Source: Undaria pinnatifida | Lineage: Eukaryota > Sar > Phaeophyceae > Laminariales > Alariaceae | DNA: 64,000 bases | Direction: 5' to 3' | NCBI GenBank assembly: GCA_012845835.1 | Contig: JABAKD010000005.1 | Span: 6,018,655 to 6,082,654 of the forward strand | Shown here: positions 34,670 through 45,010 of the stretch, piece by piece | Position numbering within the stretch: position 1 is the first letter of the stretch | Layout of the letters: each line of letters starts with the position of its first letter | Program-made: the position numbers and the translations under genes | Notes under the pieces: generated by a model | What the model was told of the DNA's origin: nothing | The model's database searches: none | Seen by the model: only the letters and a program-made list of their open reading frames with translations

Positions 34670-35150
34670 TTGAGCTGGTGGTTTATGCGGATGCAGACTA
34701 TGCTCCCAAGGAAACTAAGCCGACGTATGAATAGGGTGGAGCTGTGATGCGTGAGGGTGCAGCCATCCAATGGATTTTTAGGACGCAGAAGTGCACCACA
34801 CTCTCCTCGAGTGAGGGGGAGTATGTTGCGACGGCCGGAAGGTTTCATGGAGGCACGTTTCTTGCGGTCTGCCTGGAGTTTCTCTTGCCCGTTTTTTGGG
34901 ACCCGTGCATCGGGTTTTTGAGGACAACAACGGTGCGATTCAGATGGGGGGTTGACGCCGTAGCCAACTCTAACTCGAAGCACATCGATGTACGTCACCA
35001 CTTCCTGCGAGAGCTTGCCGAGAAGGGAGAGTTTAGATCCTCTCAGTTGCAGTCGAAATGCCAGCACGCTGAATTCTTGACGAAACCCCTTAGTTAGCAA
35101 GGAATCCTTCCGTTTTCACAGGAATTTTGTCATGAATATGAGTTGATTTA
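34670..35150 (+). pseudogene. Copia RNase H remnant, copy B
   Basis: The VYADADYAPKETK block is followed by the TAG shared with copy A. The frame 34,744-35,097 then gives QWIFRTQKCTTLSSSEGEY, which has the RNase H Glu, and SNSKHIDVRHHFLRELAEKG, and ends near LTKPLS. A one-base loss near 34,912 garbles the EDNNGAI block. Confidence 0.85.
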
Positions 35151-35227
35151 GGACTAAGAGCGTGATTTTTGAGTGGACTCCTTCGATAAATTACGGTATT
35201 GCACGCGTGAAATATGGCTTTTATTTT

Positions 35228-35392
35228 TGAGTTGGTTATATTTTGATACCTGGGATTCTGGCGGTTGAGCTTTGAGATTCTGCTTTCGAGTTTTGATATT
35301 TTAAATTCGAGCTTTGGTATTCTGTTTTCGACTTTTGATATGTTGGTTTCGAGCTTTGAGATTCTTTTTCGAGCTTTCAGATTCTGGTTTAT
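35228..35392 (+). repeat. TTTCGAGCTTTGAGATTCTG minisatellite, copy B, left part
   Basis: This is homologous to 19,130-19,290. The array is cut by the 5.4-kb insertion after TTTAT (35,388-35,392). Confidence 0.8.
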
Positions 35393-35519
35393 TATAAAAA
35401 TTAAAATACACTCCAGCTGTGAGATCGAAGATTTCGTCGAAACTCATCTTTGCAAGCTGTGTGTGATACTCCGATCGCGCGCATTACGAGTTGTGTGTCC
35501 TCATTAAGGATATAGGTCG

Positions 35520-35599
35520 GCGACTCCCCTTACAGCTACAGTGTAGCTATCAGGGTCAACAGGATGATTTTAGTCAGTCTGTGCGCGGAAACTATAAAA
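35520..35599 (+). repeat. 80-bp direct repeat in insertion, left copy
   Basis: CGACTCCCCTTACAGCTACA, GTGTAGCT, GGGTCAACAGG and TTAGTCAGT match 39,891-39,968 in order. The GGAAACTATAAA word at its end also stands next to several G tracts. Confidence 0.7.
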
Positions 35600-35684
35600 C
35601 CCGTTTCTGAGGGGGACAAAATCTGACAGCTGTGAAGGCAAAGGGGGGGCCTGGTTTTGATCAAAAGCGAGCGGGTTTGGAGGG

Positions 35685-35789
35685 GGCCGGGGGGGGGGGG
35701 GGGGGGAAAGGGGCAATTTGTGCATGTAAGCTATAAATCCTTTCGAGGGGATAAATCTGACGGTTTTGGCACCAGTATATTATTGGGGG

Positions 35790-35824
<35 letters not shown>

Positions 35825-35828
35825 GGCG

Positions 35829-35864
<36 letters not shown>

Positions 35865-37000
35865 CTCGATATGTGCCTGGAAACTATACATTATTTCGAG
35901 GGGACAAATGTGACATTTTTGGAAATAATACATCAGTTTATCGTGTATATTCTGGGGTAAGTCGTACAATCAGTGAGTAAGAGAGGGTGGAGTGTTCGAG
36001 GGGGTGGGGTTGGATGGGTTGGGGGGGGAGGGTGGGGGGCGGGGGCGGGGGCGGGGGGCGGGGGGGGGGGGGGAAAGGGCTTTAGGTGAGGGGTTTGTTA
36101 TACGTGTGGTGCTAGGTCTAGGCGAAGGTGCGGGTGATGGGGAAGAAAGGGGCGTTCGAGGCGGGGGGGGGGGGGGGACACAGCGGCATGGATGGCTCTC
36201 GAAGATAATGAGGTGATATCCTGTGCGTGAAGTGTTTATTAATGTGGCGGATTTCGATATTTGGTGGGGCGTTTGAGTAAGGGAGAGCAAGAGGGGGGGG
36301 GGGGGGGGGAGGTTTTTGAGGAGGTTTAGGTCACAAAATAATATTCAAATACACTTCGGCTGTGAGATCAAAGATATGTATCAGCTTGTTATACGCGTGG
36401 TGCTAGGTCTACGTGATCGTGCAGGTGGTCGGGAAGGAGGGGGCGTTGGAGGGGGGGGGGGGGGGGGAAACACAGCGGCATGGATGGCTCTCGAAAGATA
36501 ATGAGGTGATATCCTGTGCGTGAAGTGTTTGTTAATGTGGCGGATTTTGATATTTGGTGGGGCGTTTGAGTAAGGGAGAGCAAGAGGGGGGGGGGGGGGG
36601 ATTTTTAGGAGGTTTAGGTCACAAATAATATTCAAATACACTTCGGCTGTGAGATCAAAGATATGTAGCAGCTTGTTATACGCGTGGTGCTAGGTCTAGG
36701 CGATCGTGTAGGTGGTCGGAAAAGAGGGGGCGTTGGAGGGGGGGGGGGGGGGGGAATAATTGAAACCTTCGTCATGGATGGTCAGAAAGATAATGATGTG
36801 GTATCAACTGCGTATAGGTGTTTATTACTCAGGCCGATTTTGATTGTGAGTGGGGCGTTTGGACAGAGTAGGCGGAAGGGGGGGGGGGGGGGGATCGGGG
36901 GACGGAGGGGCGGGGGGGGGGGGAAAAGGTTGGGGTTTGTTATGAAAAAGAGGTCAGTGGAGGGGGAGGGGAGGGGGGGGGGGGGGGGGGGGGGGGGGGA
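35685..37000 (+). repeat. Cluster of homopolymer G tracts
   Basis: G runs of ten or more occur near 35,687, 35,785, 35,829, 36,060, 36,163, 36,292, 36,449, 36,584, 36,737, 36,877, 36,910 and 36,970. All are G on the plus strand. Their exact lengths are likely unreliable in any assembly. Gly-rich or Pro-rich frames over them are artefacts. Confidence 0.9.
36318..36760 (+). repeat. Tandem repeat of about 289 bp within insertion
   Basis: Units start at 36,318 and 36,607 with GGTTTAGGTCACAAA, pass through CACTTCGGCTGTGAGATC and GCGTGGTGCTAGGTCTA to a G tract, then ATGGATGGCTCTCG and a second G tract. A partial earlier unit starts near 36,085. Confidence 0.8.
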
Positions 37001-37574
37001 CATTTCAATATGTGCGCGGAAACTATAAATTCTCAAAGGGGACAAACCTGACGATTGAAGCAATAAGACATCCCTTTATATCATCTGGCTTGTAGTGTTT
37101 ACTATTCTAGAAGGTTTGATGTTAGATGCAGCATGCAACCCAGTGTTTAAGTGTAGTAAATAACGTGTTAAATCTTCATAGTTTGTTGTTGTATGATACA
37201 TCGATCGAAAGCTAGAATATTTTATAGAATATTTGTAGGTACCATTATTTTCTGACATCGCTAATTATAAGAAAGAGATACGTATTGTCAAATGCAACAG
37301 GCGGGGTGATGTGGTCATGCACTGTGTTTGTCACCATCATCATACAATCACCATTATTATCGACATCGCTAATTATACGCAAGAGATACGTATTGCCAAA
37401 TACAGCATGCGAGGTGATGTATGTGGCCATATGCTGTCTCCGTCATTGAGCATTAGAGGGAGGGATGCGAATCGACGCTTGGTATACATGTGCTCAATTA
37501 CGTTACCTCATTAGTCATACTTGGTATTCACGCGCTCAATCACGTTACCTCGTTAGTAATACTTCGCTTGGCAT

Positions 37575-38385
37575 AGGTGGGGAGGCGATCATGCAGACGG
37601 TATGTACGAAATACCCTACGTAATGGGTTGGTAAGGTTGTTTACCGCAATTTTAACACATCTGACTGTGCTTCCTTTTCCAAATTTATTTTTGTCTCAAA
37701 TAAATGTACGATTTCACGCCTATGATTTTACCTTGTCGATGTGGGGCTCTGCAGTCGTCAATTTTAAGTCAGAGATACGTCCTACAAATACATCAGGCGA
37801 GGTGGGTATATGATGTCATATATATGCGATGTCATCACTATTGATCGCGAGGGTGATTTTACTTCGTGAGGTAAATGGTGCTGTGTTTCGTAAAGGTCGT
37901 CTCAGGAGGGTATGCGATGGGTCGGCAGTGTATCACGTCTGTTTGTGCTTCCTTTTCAACTTATTATTGTCTCAAATGTGTGATTTCACGTCCATGATTT
38001 TCACCGTGCCGCTGTGGGGCTCTGAGGTCGCCAATTCTAAGACAGAGATACATCTTACAAATACAGCAGTTTAGGTGGGCATGCAACGTCATATATATGC
38101 GATGTCACTACTATTGAAGGCGAGGGTGACTTCACTTCGTCAGGCATATGCTACTGCGTTTCGTAAAGGTTGTCTCACGTGGACATGCGATGTCACCACT
38201 ATTGAACGCGAGGGTGACTTTACTTCGTTAGGCACATTCCACTGCGTTTGGAATAGTAGGGGTTGTCAGGCAATCATGTAAGCGGATGGAGGCACGAAAT
38301 ACCCTGCGTAATAGGTTGGTCGTGTGGTTTACCGCAGTGTTAACATCCCTGTCTGTACTTACTTTCCACATTATTATAGACTATA
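37575..38385 (+). repeat. Nested tandem repeats within insertion, periods about 300 and 690 bp
   Basis: GTGGGGCTCTG...GAGATAC and TATATATGCGATGTCA...GAGGGTGA blocks recur at about 37,740-37,900 and 38,010-38,130, with a further partial copy at 38,185. A longer unit marked by GCACGAAATACCCT/TACGAAATACCCT and GGTTTACCGCA begins at 37,575 and 38,263. Confidence 0.75.
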
Positions 38386-39376
38386 TATAGTGTACACTTA
38401 TACGTCCTGTTTTCTCCCCAATGTCGTCGAAGATGTTGTAGTCCTGTAGATGTCGCGTCCATGTCTGGTGCTCTTGTTAGTGGTGTTCATGAAAACATGC
38501 CCTAACATGTAGTAGATGATCGCTCAGTGGTGTTCCTTTCCTTTACATCAAGCCAGGTAGTATATGCCAACGCAACCGCTTGCTTGAAAAATGACAAAGA
38601 AATTCCTCACACACCTGACACAGAGAAGACGCGGCCCGAAGATTGTTCAGTATACCGACGGTCAGGAAGAGGTTATCGAGCAGCGCACTTGATTTTTACT
38701 ACCGCTCCTCACTCCACCTAAGACTCTACGGGCATGCGTTGGACCCAGTTCGCTGATGCCCAAAACCAATTTCAAAGGAGGTGATGTGGTGGGCGAATGC
38801 TATAATGATTTGCGCTGCTTCGATTTACCCTGCCTCTCGTTCTGTTTGTTCTTGCGTTCTTGATGAACCTGTCATTTGGCAACGAGCAGTTGTGACACAT
38901 TTTTAGGTTCGTGTGAAGACTTTATGTGGACTATGTGATGTTTCGGACTCGTAGGGACCTCAGTTTGGAACCCAGGGTATATGGGTTCCACCTTTTGACT
39001 GGTGTTCGTATGCGGACACATATATGGTTCTAGTGTGTCGCGTGTCCGCGTGGTTTTTGTTTCACGTATGTTTTGGTTGATATTCTCGACTTGGTTATCG
39101 TATTGTTTCAAGGTGGTGCTTTCCGCGTTTTTGATGTTACACGTATATGTTTTGGTTTATGTTCTAGACTTTGTTATCGTGTTGTTTCGGAGCGGTATTT
39201 TCGAATGCATGTTATCTACACGTACTTTTTGTTTGATGTTCTAGAGTTCATTATTGTATTGTATCAGAACCGTGTTTTCGAATATATAATGGTGTACAGT
39301 GGTTGGGGGCGGGGGGGGGGGGGGGGGGGGGAAAGGAAGGGGAAGGGGGGGGAAAAGGGGGGGGTGGGGGGCTGGT

Positions 39377-39520
39377 GTATATATCTGCAAAACGTATTTT
39401 TGTACGCCAAGACAACTGCTTCGGGGGGCCCTAAGACGGAGTTTTATTGTATATATCTGCAAAACGTATTTTTGTACGCCGAGGAAAACTGCTTCGGGGG
39501 GCTTTAAAACGAAGTTGCGA
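39377..39520 (+). repeat. 72-bp tandem pair within insertion
   Basis: Two adjacent units start with GTATATATCTGCAAAACGTA and run to a CTGCTTCGGGGGG block. A 20-base G run lies just upstream at about 39,310. Confidence 0.85.
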
Positions 39521-39890
39521 GGGACGTTTGGGAATTTCAACGTTCCCCCTCGCGGCTTTTGTCAAGTATGGTTAATCGCATATTTATCCCTGAAGATAGA
39601 CATGCAGTAACCAGCCTTGACAACTATGGGTTGTAGCGGTATCATAATGCACTTATGATACCGTTACTCTTCATAGTTTGGCTATGTGTGTATTACTGAT
39701 TGCGCTACACGGTGTGGGTTGAATCGAAGTACGGAGTGAGGTTAGGGTTTAAGAAATAGGGGGGGGGGGGGGGGGGGGGGGGGGGATTTCACAAGAAAGC
39801 GTTGGTATATATAGGTAGTCTGCTTATTGAGTATCCCGCCATGTGGGTGGGTGACATGTGATGAGTTGTGGGAGGTTTGGGGATGCTTCG

Positions 39891-39968
39891 GCGACTCCAC
39901 TTGCAACTATAGTGTAGCTGTCCGGGTCAACAGGGTGACGTTAGTCAGTTTGTGGACGGAAACTATGA
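39891..39968 (+). repeat. 80-bp direct repeat in insertion, right copy
   Basis: This pairs with 35,520-35,599. A G tract of about 27 bases lies just upstream (39,759-39,785). Confidence 0.7.
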
Positions 39969-40783
39969 AATTCGTGGAAGGTAATGCATCAGTTTATCAA
40001 GTGAAGTCTGTAAGTCCATTATCTGGTGAGGGAAGGGTGGGGGGGGGGGCGGGGGGGGGAAAGGGGGTGAATTGCAGCAGCGGGATCTCCAGCACGTGGA
40101 AGTGTTCAATCCTGTAGCGGATTTCGATGTGGGTCGTTTGAAGGAAAGTGCGAGATGCATTCAGGCGTGATTTGGATTCAGTAACGTTCGTTGTTCCCGT
40201 GGACATACCATGTTTTGGCAGGTTGGCGTTGTTTATTTCCTGAAATATTCCGGTTCTAGGTAGTGTGTTTGATATGTACGTCATGAATGTATGTTTTGCG
40301 TTGGTATAGTTGAGAAACTTGGTTATAATTAACATTCCTCAATCGACGTCGTCGAGAAGACACATTAATCTATACATAACAATGTTGTTTTTGAAAACGT
40401 TTTTGTAATCCTCAGATGTTTAATAAAGACGTTGTAACCTACGAACGTAGGTTGAACACTTCCATGCTTATATACACCCACAAATGCCCAGTACTCGACA
40501 TGCACAGTCCATACTCACTTCCACACTCATATGTACCCGTTTCCCAACCCACACACATCCAAATGTAGACGCCTCTTCCGAATAACTCGAATCAACATGT
40601 CCGCACGCATTTTTTATTCAGGTACGACGTTGCATTACGCTCTCAGACTCTAATGTCTACGGCTATGCTTACGTGACTACGTTTCCACTTATCCACAAAA
40701 TACCCCCCCCCCCCCCCTTTTTCCTTTTTATATCGATCCATTCCCCTAAAAAATGTTTGTTCATTCCTCTATGACACTTTATA

Positions 40784-41060
40784 CCTGGGGATAGTTATTC
40801 GCGTTTTGATATTATATTATTGTGAATTTGAGCTTTGAGATCCTGGATTTTACATTTGAGATCATATTTTTGAGCTATTCAGATTCTGGTTTTTATATCT
40901 AAGATTCTATTTTCGACTTTTGCTATTCTCGTTTTGAGCTTCCAAGTTCAACTTTCTAGTTTTCAGATTAGCTTTTGATATTTTGACATGCTACTTTTTG
41001 GATTATGATACTCTGATTACGGAATATGATATTCTGTTTTTGATATTTGAGGTTTGTGTT
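40784..41060 (+). repeat. TTTCGAGCTTTGAGATTCTG minisatellite, copy B, right part
   Basis: This continues the array interrupted at 35,392 and matches 19,290-19,560 of copy A. Confidence 0.75.
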
Positions 41061-41226
41061 TGAGTCTGTGAAGATCTTGGAGTTACCGTTCAACCCTGTT
41101 TCAACAGCTGACGACCGTTTGATTACTGGGGCAGACCCCCCTAGTTATGGCAGCTGAGTGGTTATTACCGGGTTGATGTTGGAGTTAAGATCACTACATT
41201 GTGTTGGTTTGGATTCAATCTGAGAT

Positions 41227-41865
41227 TCAATTTTTGTGTGGTATTTGGGTTTTGAGTGTACTATTGAATTGGAATTCATAAATATCTTGCTTTGAATGGC
41301 CGTGGTATGACGAGCGATTCTGTGTTATTCGGTTTACCGAGAAGGGAGCAGAGGGGCTGTTGGGGATGCTCACGTACTCGGTGACGAGATATACATGTAA
41401 CAGCATTCGTTGGGGTTTCCACCGATACAATATGGATGTTTCTATATTGATTGTTTCCATTCGGTGATGCCTTGACTGGTACTTCTCGTACGAGCTCCCA
41501 CGGGGCGACGATAATGTATACATTTCCCTTTCTCTGCTTTTACACCAAGAGCGCCCTTCTGTGAACCTATTCTTACCCGGGCGTCTGCCAGTGGATGCAT
41601 TTAATAAGGGGTCCCGCAAAGGAACACGAGTACGACCCAAGCAGCCTCTTAGCACCTCGCGTCGGACGGCTTTTGGGACTGGCCATTTCGCGATCTTCTT
41701 CGATTTCTGAGTTCTCCCAACTAAATTGTTTTCGTTTTGGCATATTCCGAGATCTTCCTTTCGAAAGACACGACAGCGGGACCCGACGGGATTCCCGTGT
41801 CCGTCGGCGTTCCTGGCTTGTTGAGGGCGGGTCACGATGTTGGTGCTTGGGAGCTCCGCTTGCAT
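41227..41865 (-). CDS. 212-codon open frame spanning the empty hAT site, function unknown
   Basis: The frame is rich in basic residues (QKSKK, RTRVPLRD, KSRERE) and has no motif I recognise. In copy A the equivalent frame is split by the hAT element at 20,204-21,188. It covers the Copia-flanking direct repeat, so it is probably retrotransposon debris and not a host gene. I list it because it is the longest frame of this arm. Confidence 0.15.
   Translation of the reverse strand: MQAELPSTNIVTRPQQARNADGHGNPVGSRCRVFRKEDLGICQNENNLVGRTQKSKKIAKWPVPKAVRREVLRGCLGRTRVPLRDPLLNASTGRRPGKNRFTEGRSWCKSREREMYTLSSPRGSSYEKYQSRHHRMETINIETSILYRWKPQRMLLHVYLVTEYVSIPNSPSAPFSVNRITQNRSSYHGHSKQDIYEFQFNSTLKTQIPHKN
41366..41462 (+). 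repeat. Copia-flanking direct repeat, right copy (B)
   Basis: This is the counterpart of 19,877-19,975; the left partner is near 31,732. Confidence 0.6.
41683..41690. other. Empty target site of the copy-A hAT element
   Basis: CCATTTCG is the uninterrupted version of the 8-bp sequence duplicated around the element in copy A. Sequence on each side aligns with 20,140-20,195 and 21,197 onward. Confidence 0.85.
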
Positions 41866-44659
41866 CAGGTGGAGCGCGATGGACTTCTCCCTACTATAAC
41901 AACCTGTTACCCACAGCGCGAACGGGTTGCTCGATCATCACGACTAGTTCATCGCTGTCCCGCCTCTAACCTCTGCACGGCTTGTCGAGCGTTATCAACC
42001 GCAGGACGTTGTGATAACCGTGTCTACTGGTGGACCCACCCACCCTCCCCCTCACTCACCCACCCACCACCACCACCAACACTAACAACAGCATCAACAT
42101 CCACACACTCAGCCGCCCACCGACCATTATTCGACGCACCTACCCGACACCACACAGAGCACATGAGTAGGGCTGTTTGGCAGGCAGGCCTATACAGGGG
42201 GATGCATGTACGTCTCAAGCGCTATGGTAACACTTGGCTTCAGGAAGCGTGTAAGACTGGCCGTTTTGTAATAATGTTCGTTTTCCGTGGTCTTGACCGC
42301 ATTCTCCATCGTTTTCGTTCGTGGCAAGCTCTCCCTTCAGAAGGTTGATACCGTCTAAAAGGATCGAGCCATGTACACATGGTCGGACAGCAAAACAATT
42401 CATCGGGTTGCAAAAACATGAGTATTACGAGTGAAACCCACGCGGACTGCGATGCTTACCCTCCAGGCTTTGATACTCTACATAGATAGATCATCGTTGC
42501 CATGGTAATCACTGCTGCTGTTCATATGGGTAATATTTTGCATGCCCCACATCCCGTGTACACCATACACACTGCACTAACTGTTCATACTGCAAATACC
42601 GTACACACTGTACATGTAGTTCGTACATTTCGTGCATGAAGCAAGCTTCGCCGTAATGGTACCTTGGCCCTACTTCCGCACCTGTTGCTCTGCAAGATCA
42701 ATAAAGAAAAACAACGGATTCCCCGCCCGCGTGGGTGTGATTGTAAGGAACCATTGGCGCGAATCGTCGTACGAGGCTCCATACGTTTTGCTTGCTTAGA
42801 ACATACCATTTCTAGACTAACCCGGGGCGGCAACAGTAACCAATCGATCCCTCTCTTGTCGCCGAACATCCGTCCAGGCCATTGTGGGGATGCGAGGTTC
42901 TACGGTCTTGCAGAACGACGGCCGTGCATTATGGCAAAATATATAGCATCCCCCCCGCCCCGTCGTCAAATTTGTTTCAAGATTGCACCGCCCTCGCTTT
43001 CCTACGGGTGTAGCCTCAAACAACCAACGGCCCATGCGGCGGACAACTCTACCGCGGCCAAGCTCCCAGGTGCGGGCGTACGGATTCGTACATCGAAAAA
43101 CCTCATCCTGAAAAATATATCATTTTCGTGCAACCCGCGGCGGCAAGCCGAATACCAGGTACACTATGAAGCTTCTCGAATGAATTTCGGCCGTCGCCAA
43201 CATGGGGCATAGCAAACGATGGCAAGTGCGCAAATATACCACGCTCCACGTTCTCCGTTACATCCTGCAGCTACCACACACTTCCGGGTGGATGCACTAT
43301 ACTGTATGTGTCGAGGTCTATGGTACCGTCTGGATGCGCCACAGAATATATCGCGTACTCGTCCGCACGTTCACGCAGTCCCCACTGCTATATGGTATTG
43401 CCTCGTGCTGGCCGTGGCCACCACACCTCATTCTCCAGAAAAGGGGGGGGCGCGTCTAAGGAACAATCCGTCATGTTTTTCAAGAAATCAAGCAACGATT
43501 GAGGCACTCCTACCTGATCACAGCCATCACAGCCTTCGTTGAGCCAACCCCAGATGAGAGTCATCTTCAAGCGCTGCACAACCTGGGGGGTGTCCAACCT
43601 GGAACAATACATGACGACATATCGGAGGAGAACCCAGCCGCGACATTCCAGTACCAAGTCGAACACGAGCACCCTTGCCTAAGTACAGCCACCGCAGCTC
43701 TTGTTGAGACCACCCCGAACGGGGGCTATCTGCAAGCGCTGCACCGCACAGCGTGTTTCCGACTTGAACCAAGCCAAAACTGTCGCTAGGTGGGGGGGTG
43801 ATTTGTACAACGCAATCGACCGCGTGGAGGATTGTCGGAAATAGACTCACTCATGGCTACTAAACCTTGCATACAGTATGTTGGGAAAAAAGGCCAATTT
43901 TAATATTAATAGCACACGGGACCCGAGCTCGGAGGTTTAATATTGATATCCATCTCCAACCCACACGCATATAGAACTCTAGCCAACTCACAGCCCTACT
44001 ACCGGCAATAGTAGACCCACACACCAGCACCAGACGTACGCACCAGCCCAGGTATCCCGTGTGCACCGTAACACTGTAACGCTTTTATACGACCACACTT
44101 GAAATCCGTGCTCACTTCAGGCAGAGATAGTAAAGCTCCAAGAAAGCCGTGTGGTGACCATCAACACACTGGTCGTGCTGGGCTATCTGCCGCTGTCGTG
44201 CTGGCCGTGTGCTTCGACAGAGGTAGCGCGTTTCGGCCAAAACTATTTCCGACCGGCGGTACTATAATACAGTTATCAACTGAGGAACTACCCAGCATCG
44301 CTGGAATACCATTGGCGCTGTACAGACGTATTCTTGATATAGAGGTTGTCCAGCTGGTTGCACGTTCCACCTTTTTCTCTAAACCAGGTGTTGGGTGAGG
44401 CATATTCCGCTTCACGTGAGGGCCCTCACAGAAAAATCAGGGGCACCCTCTACCGCAGCTTCAGTACTGTATACCAGGTACTGCTTAGCATCCAAGCACG
44501 ATGCTGGCACGTTCCACCTTTCTATAGATCAGGTGTTGGTTGAGGTATGTACCGCTTCAAGTGAGGGTCCTCACGGAAATATCAGGGGCACCCTCTCCCG
44601 TAGCAGGCGTCACTACAGTACGGTATACCAGGTACTGCTTAGCATCCAAGCACGACGCT
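41691..44659. other. No gene supported, copy B right arm
   Basis: This is homologous to 21,197-24,139. Frames such as 42,664-43,212 exist here but are cut in copy A, and the reverse also holds, as expected of drifting non-coding sequence. Confidence 0.4.
43499..43789 (+). CDS. 96-codon open frame with internal repeat, function unknown
   Basis: The predicted protein contains two related blocks, AFVEPTPDESHLQALH and ALVETTPNGGYLQALH, about 57 residues apart; the DNA repeats with a period near 170 bp. In copy A (22,997-23,280) a lost G in the run near 23,085 and a missing GAC break the frame. Repetition explains the open frame as well as coding does. No family is recognised. Confidence 0.2.
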   Translation: MRHSYLITAITAFVEPTPDESHLQALHNLGGVQPGTIHDDISEENPAATFQYQVEHEHPCLSTATAALVETTPNGGYLQALHRTACFRLEPSQNCR

Positions 44660-45010
44660 AGGCGGTACTGTGCTAGGTCGCGCTACGTCAGCCCGCACGA
44701 CGCTATGCTAATCCATGCCATGCAAGGTCGCACCACGCTACGGCAGGCCACGCTAGGCCACGCTTCGCTATGCTACGCTAGGCCACGCTACACTGTGCAA
44801 TAGGCTACGCATTAGGCTACGCTACGCTGGCCCGCACTACCCTGGCCCGTGCTAGGCTGCGTCGCGTTAGCTGGGCGGTGCTACGCTGGGCCGCGCTTCT
44901 TATGGCCGCGGAACGCAAGGCCGTGCTACACTAGGCCACGTTACGCTAGTAACCTAGGGCGCGCTACTACGTACTTTGATCTAGTCCGTGCCACGCCAGT
45001 CCTCGCTACG
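44660..45010 (+). repeat. GCTACGCTAGGCCAC-type repeat, copy B
   Basis: This is the same tract as 24,140-24,500. Confidence 0.8.

Larger units (their letters stand above)
31504..35150 (+). mobile_element. Degenerate Ty1/Copia LTR retrotransposon, copy B
   Basis: Domain order and shared lesions are as in copy A. A knuckle-like CQHGESGHVPE stretch at about 31,590-31,620 is clearer here, though Cys residues needed for zinc binding are missing. Protease, linker and integrase core are split by extra frameshifts; RT motif YGLKQASRSWH and the RNase H block are better preserved than in copy A. Using both copies, each domain can be recognised, but neither encodes a working polyprotein. Confidence 0.85.
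35393..40777. mobile_element. 5.39-kb insertion present only in copy B
   Basis: Copy A runs straight through (CTGGTTTATACACCTGGGG near 19,282). In copy B the left flank ends in TTTAT (35,388-35,392) and TTTAT recurs at the right border (40,778-40,782), which fits a 5-bp target duplication. The ends show neither inverted repeats nor TG...CA. The interior has homopolymer G tracts, three kinds of tandem repeat and no recognisable polymerase or transposase. It may be a non-autonomous element, satellite-like DNA carried in by another element, or ancestral DNA lost from copy A by deletion between the TTTAT words. Confidence 0.7.

Noticed and set aside
35657..37063. Gly-rich and Pro-rich frames
   Set aside because: They arise from homopolymer G tracts of uncertain length.
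35393..40777. LTR pair formed by the 80-bp direct repeats at 35,520 and 39,891
   Set aside because: They sit at unequal distances from the insertion ends (about 127 and 810 bp) and lack LTR-type termini.
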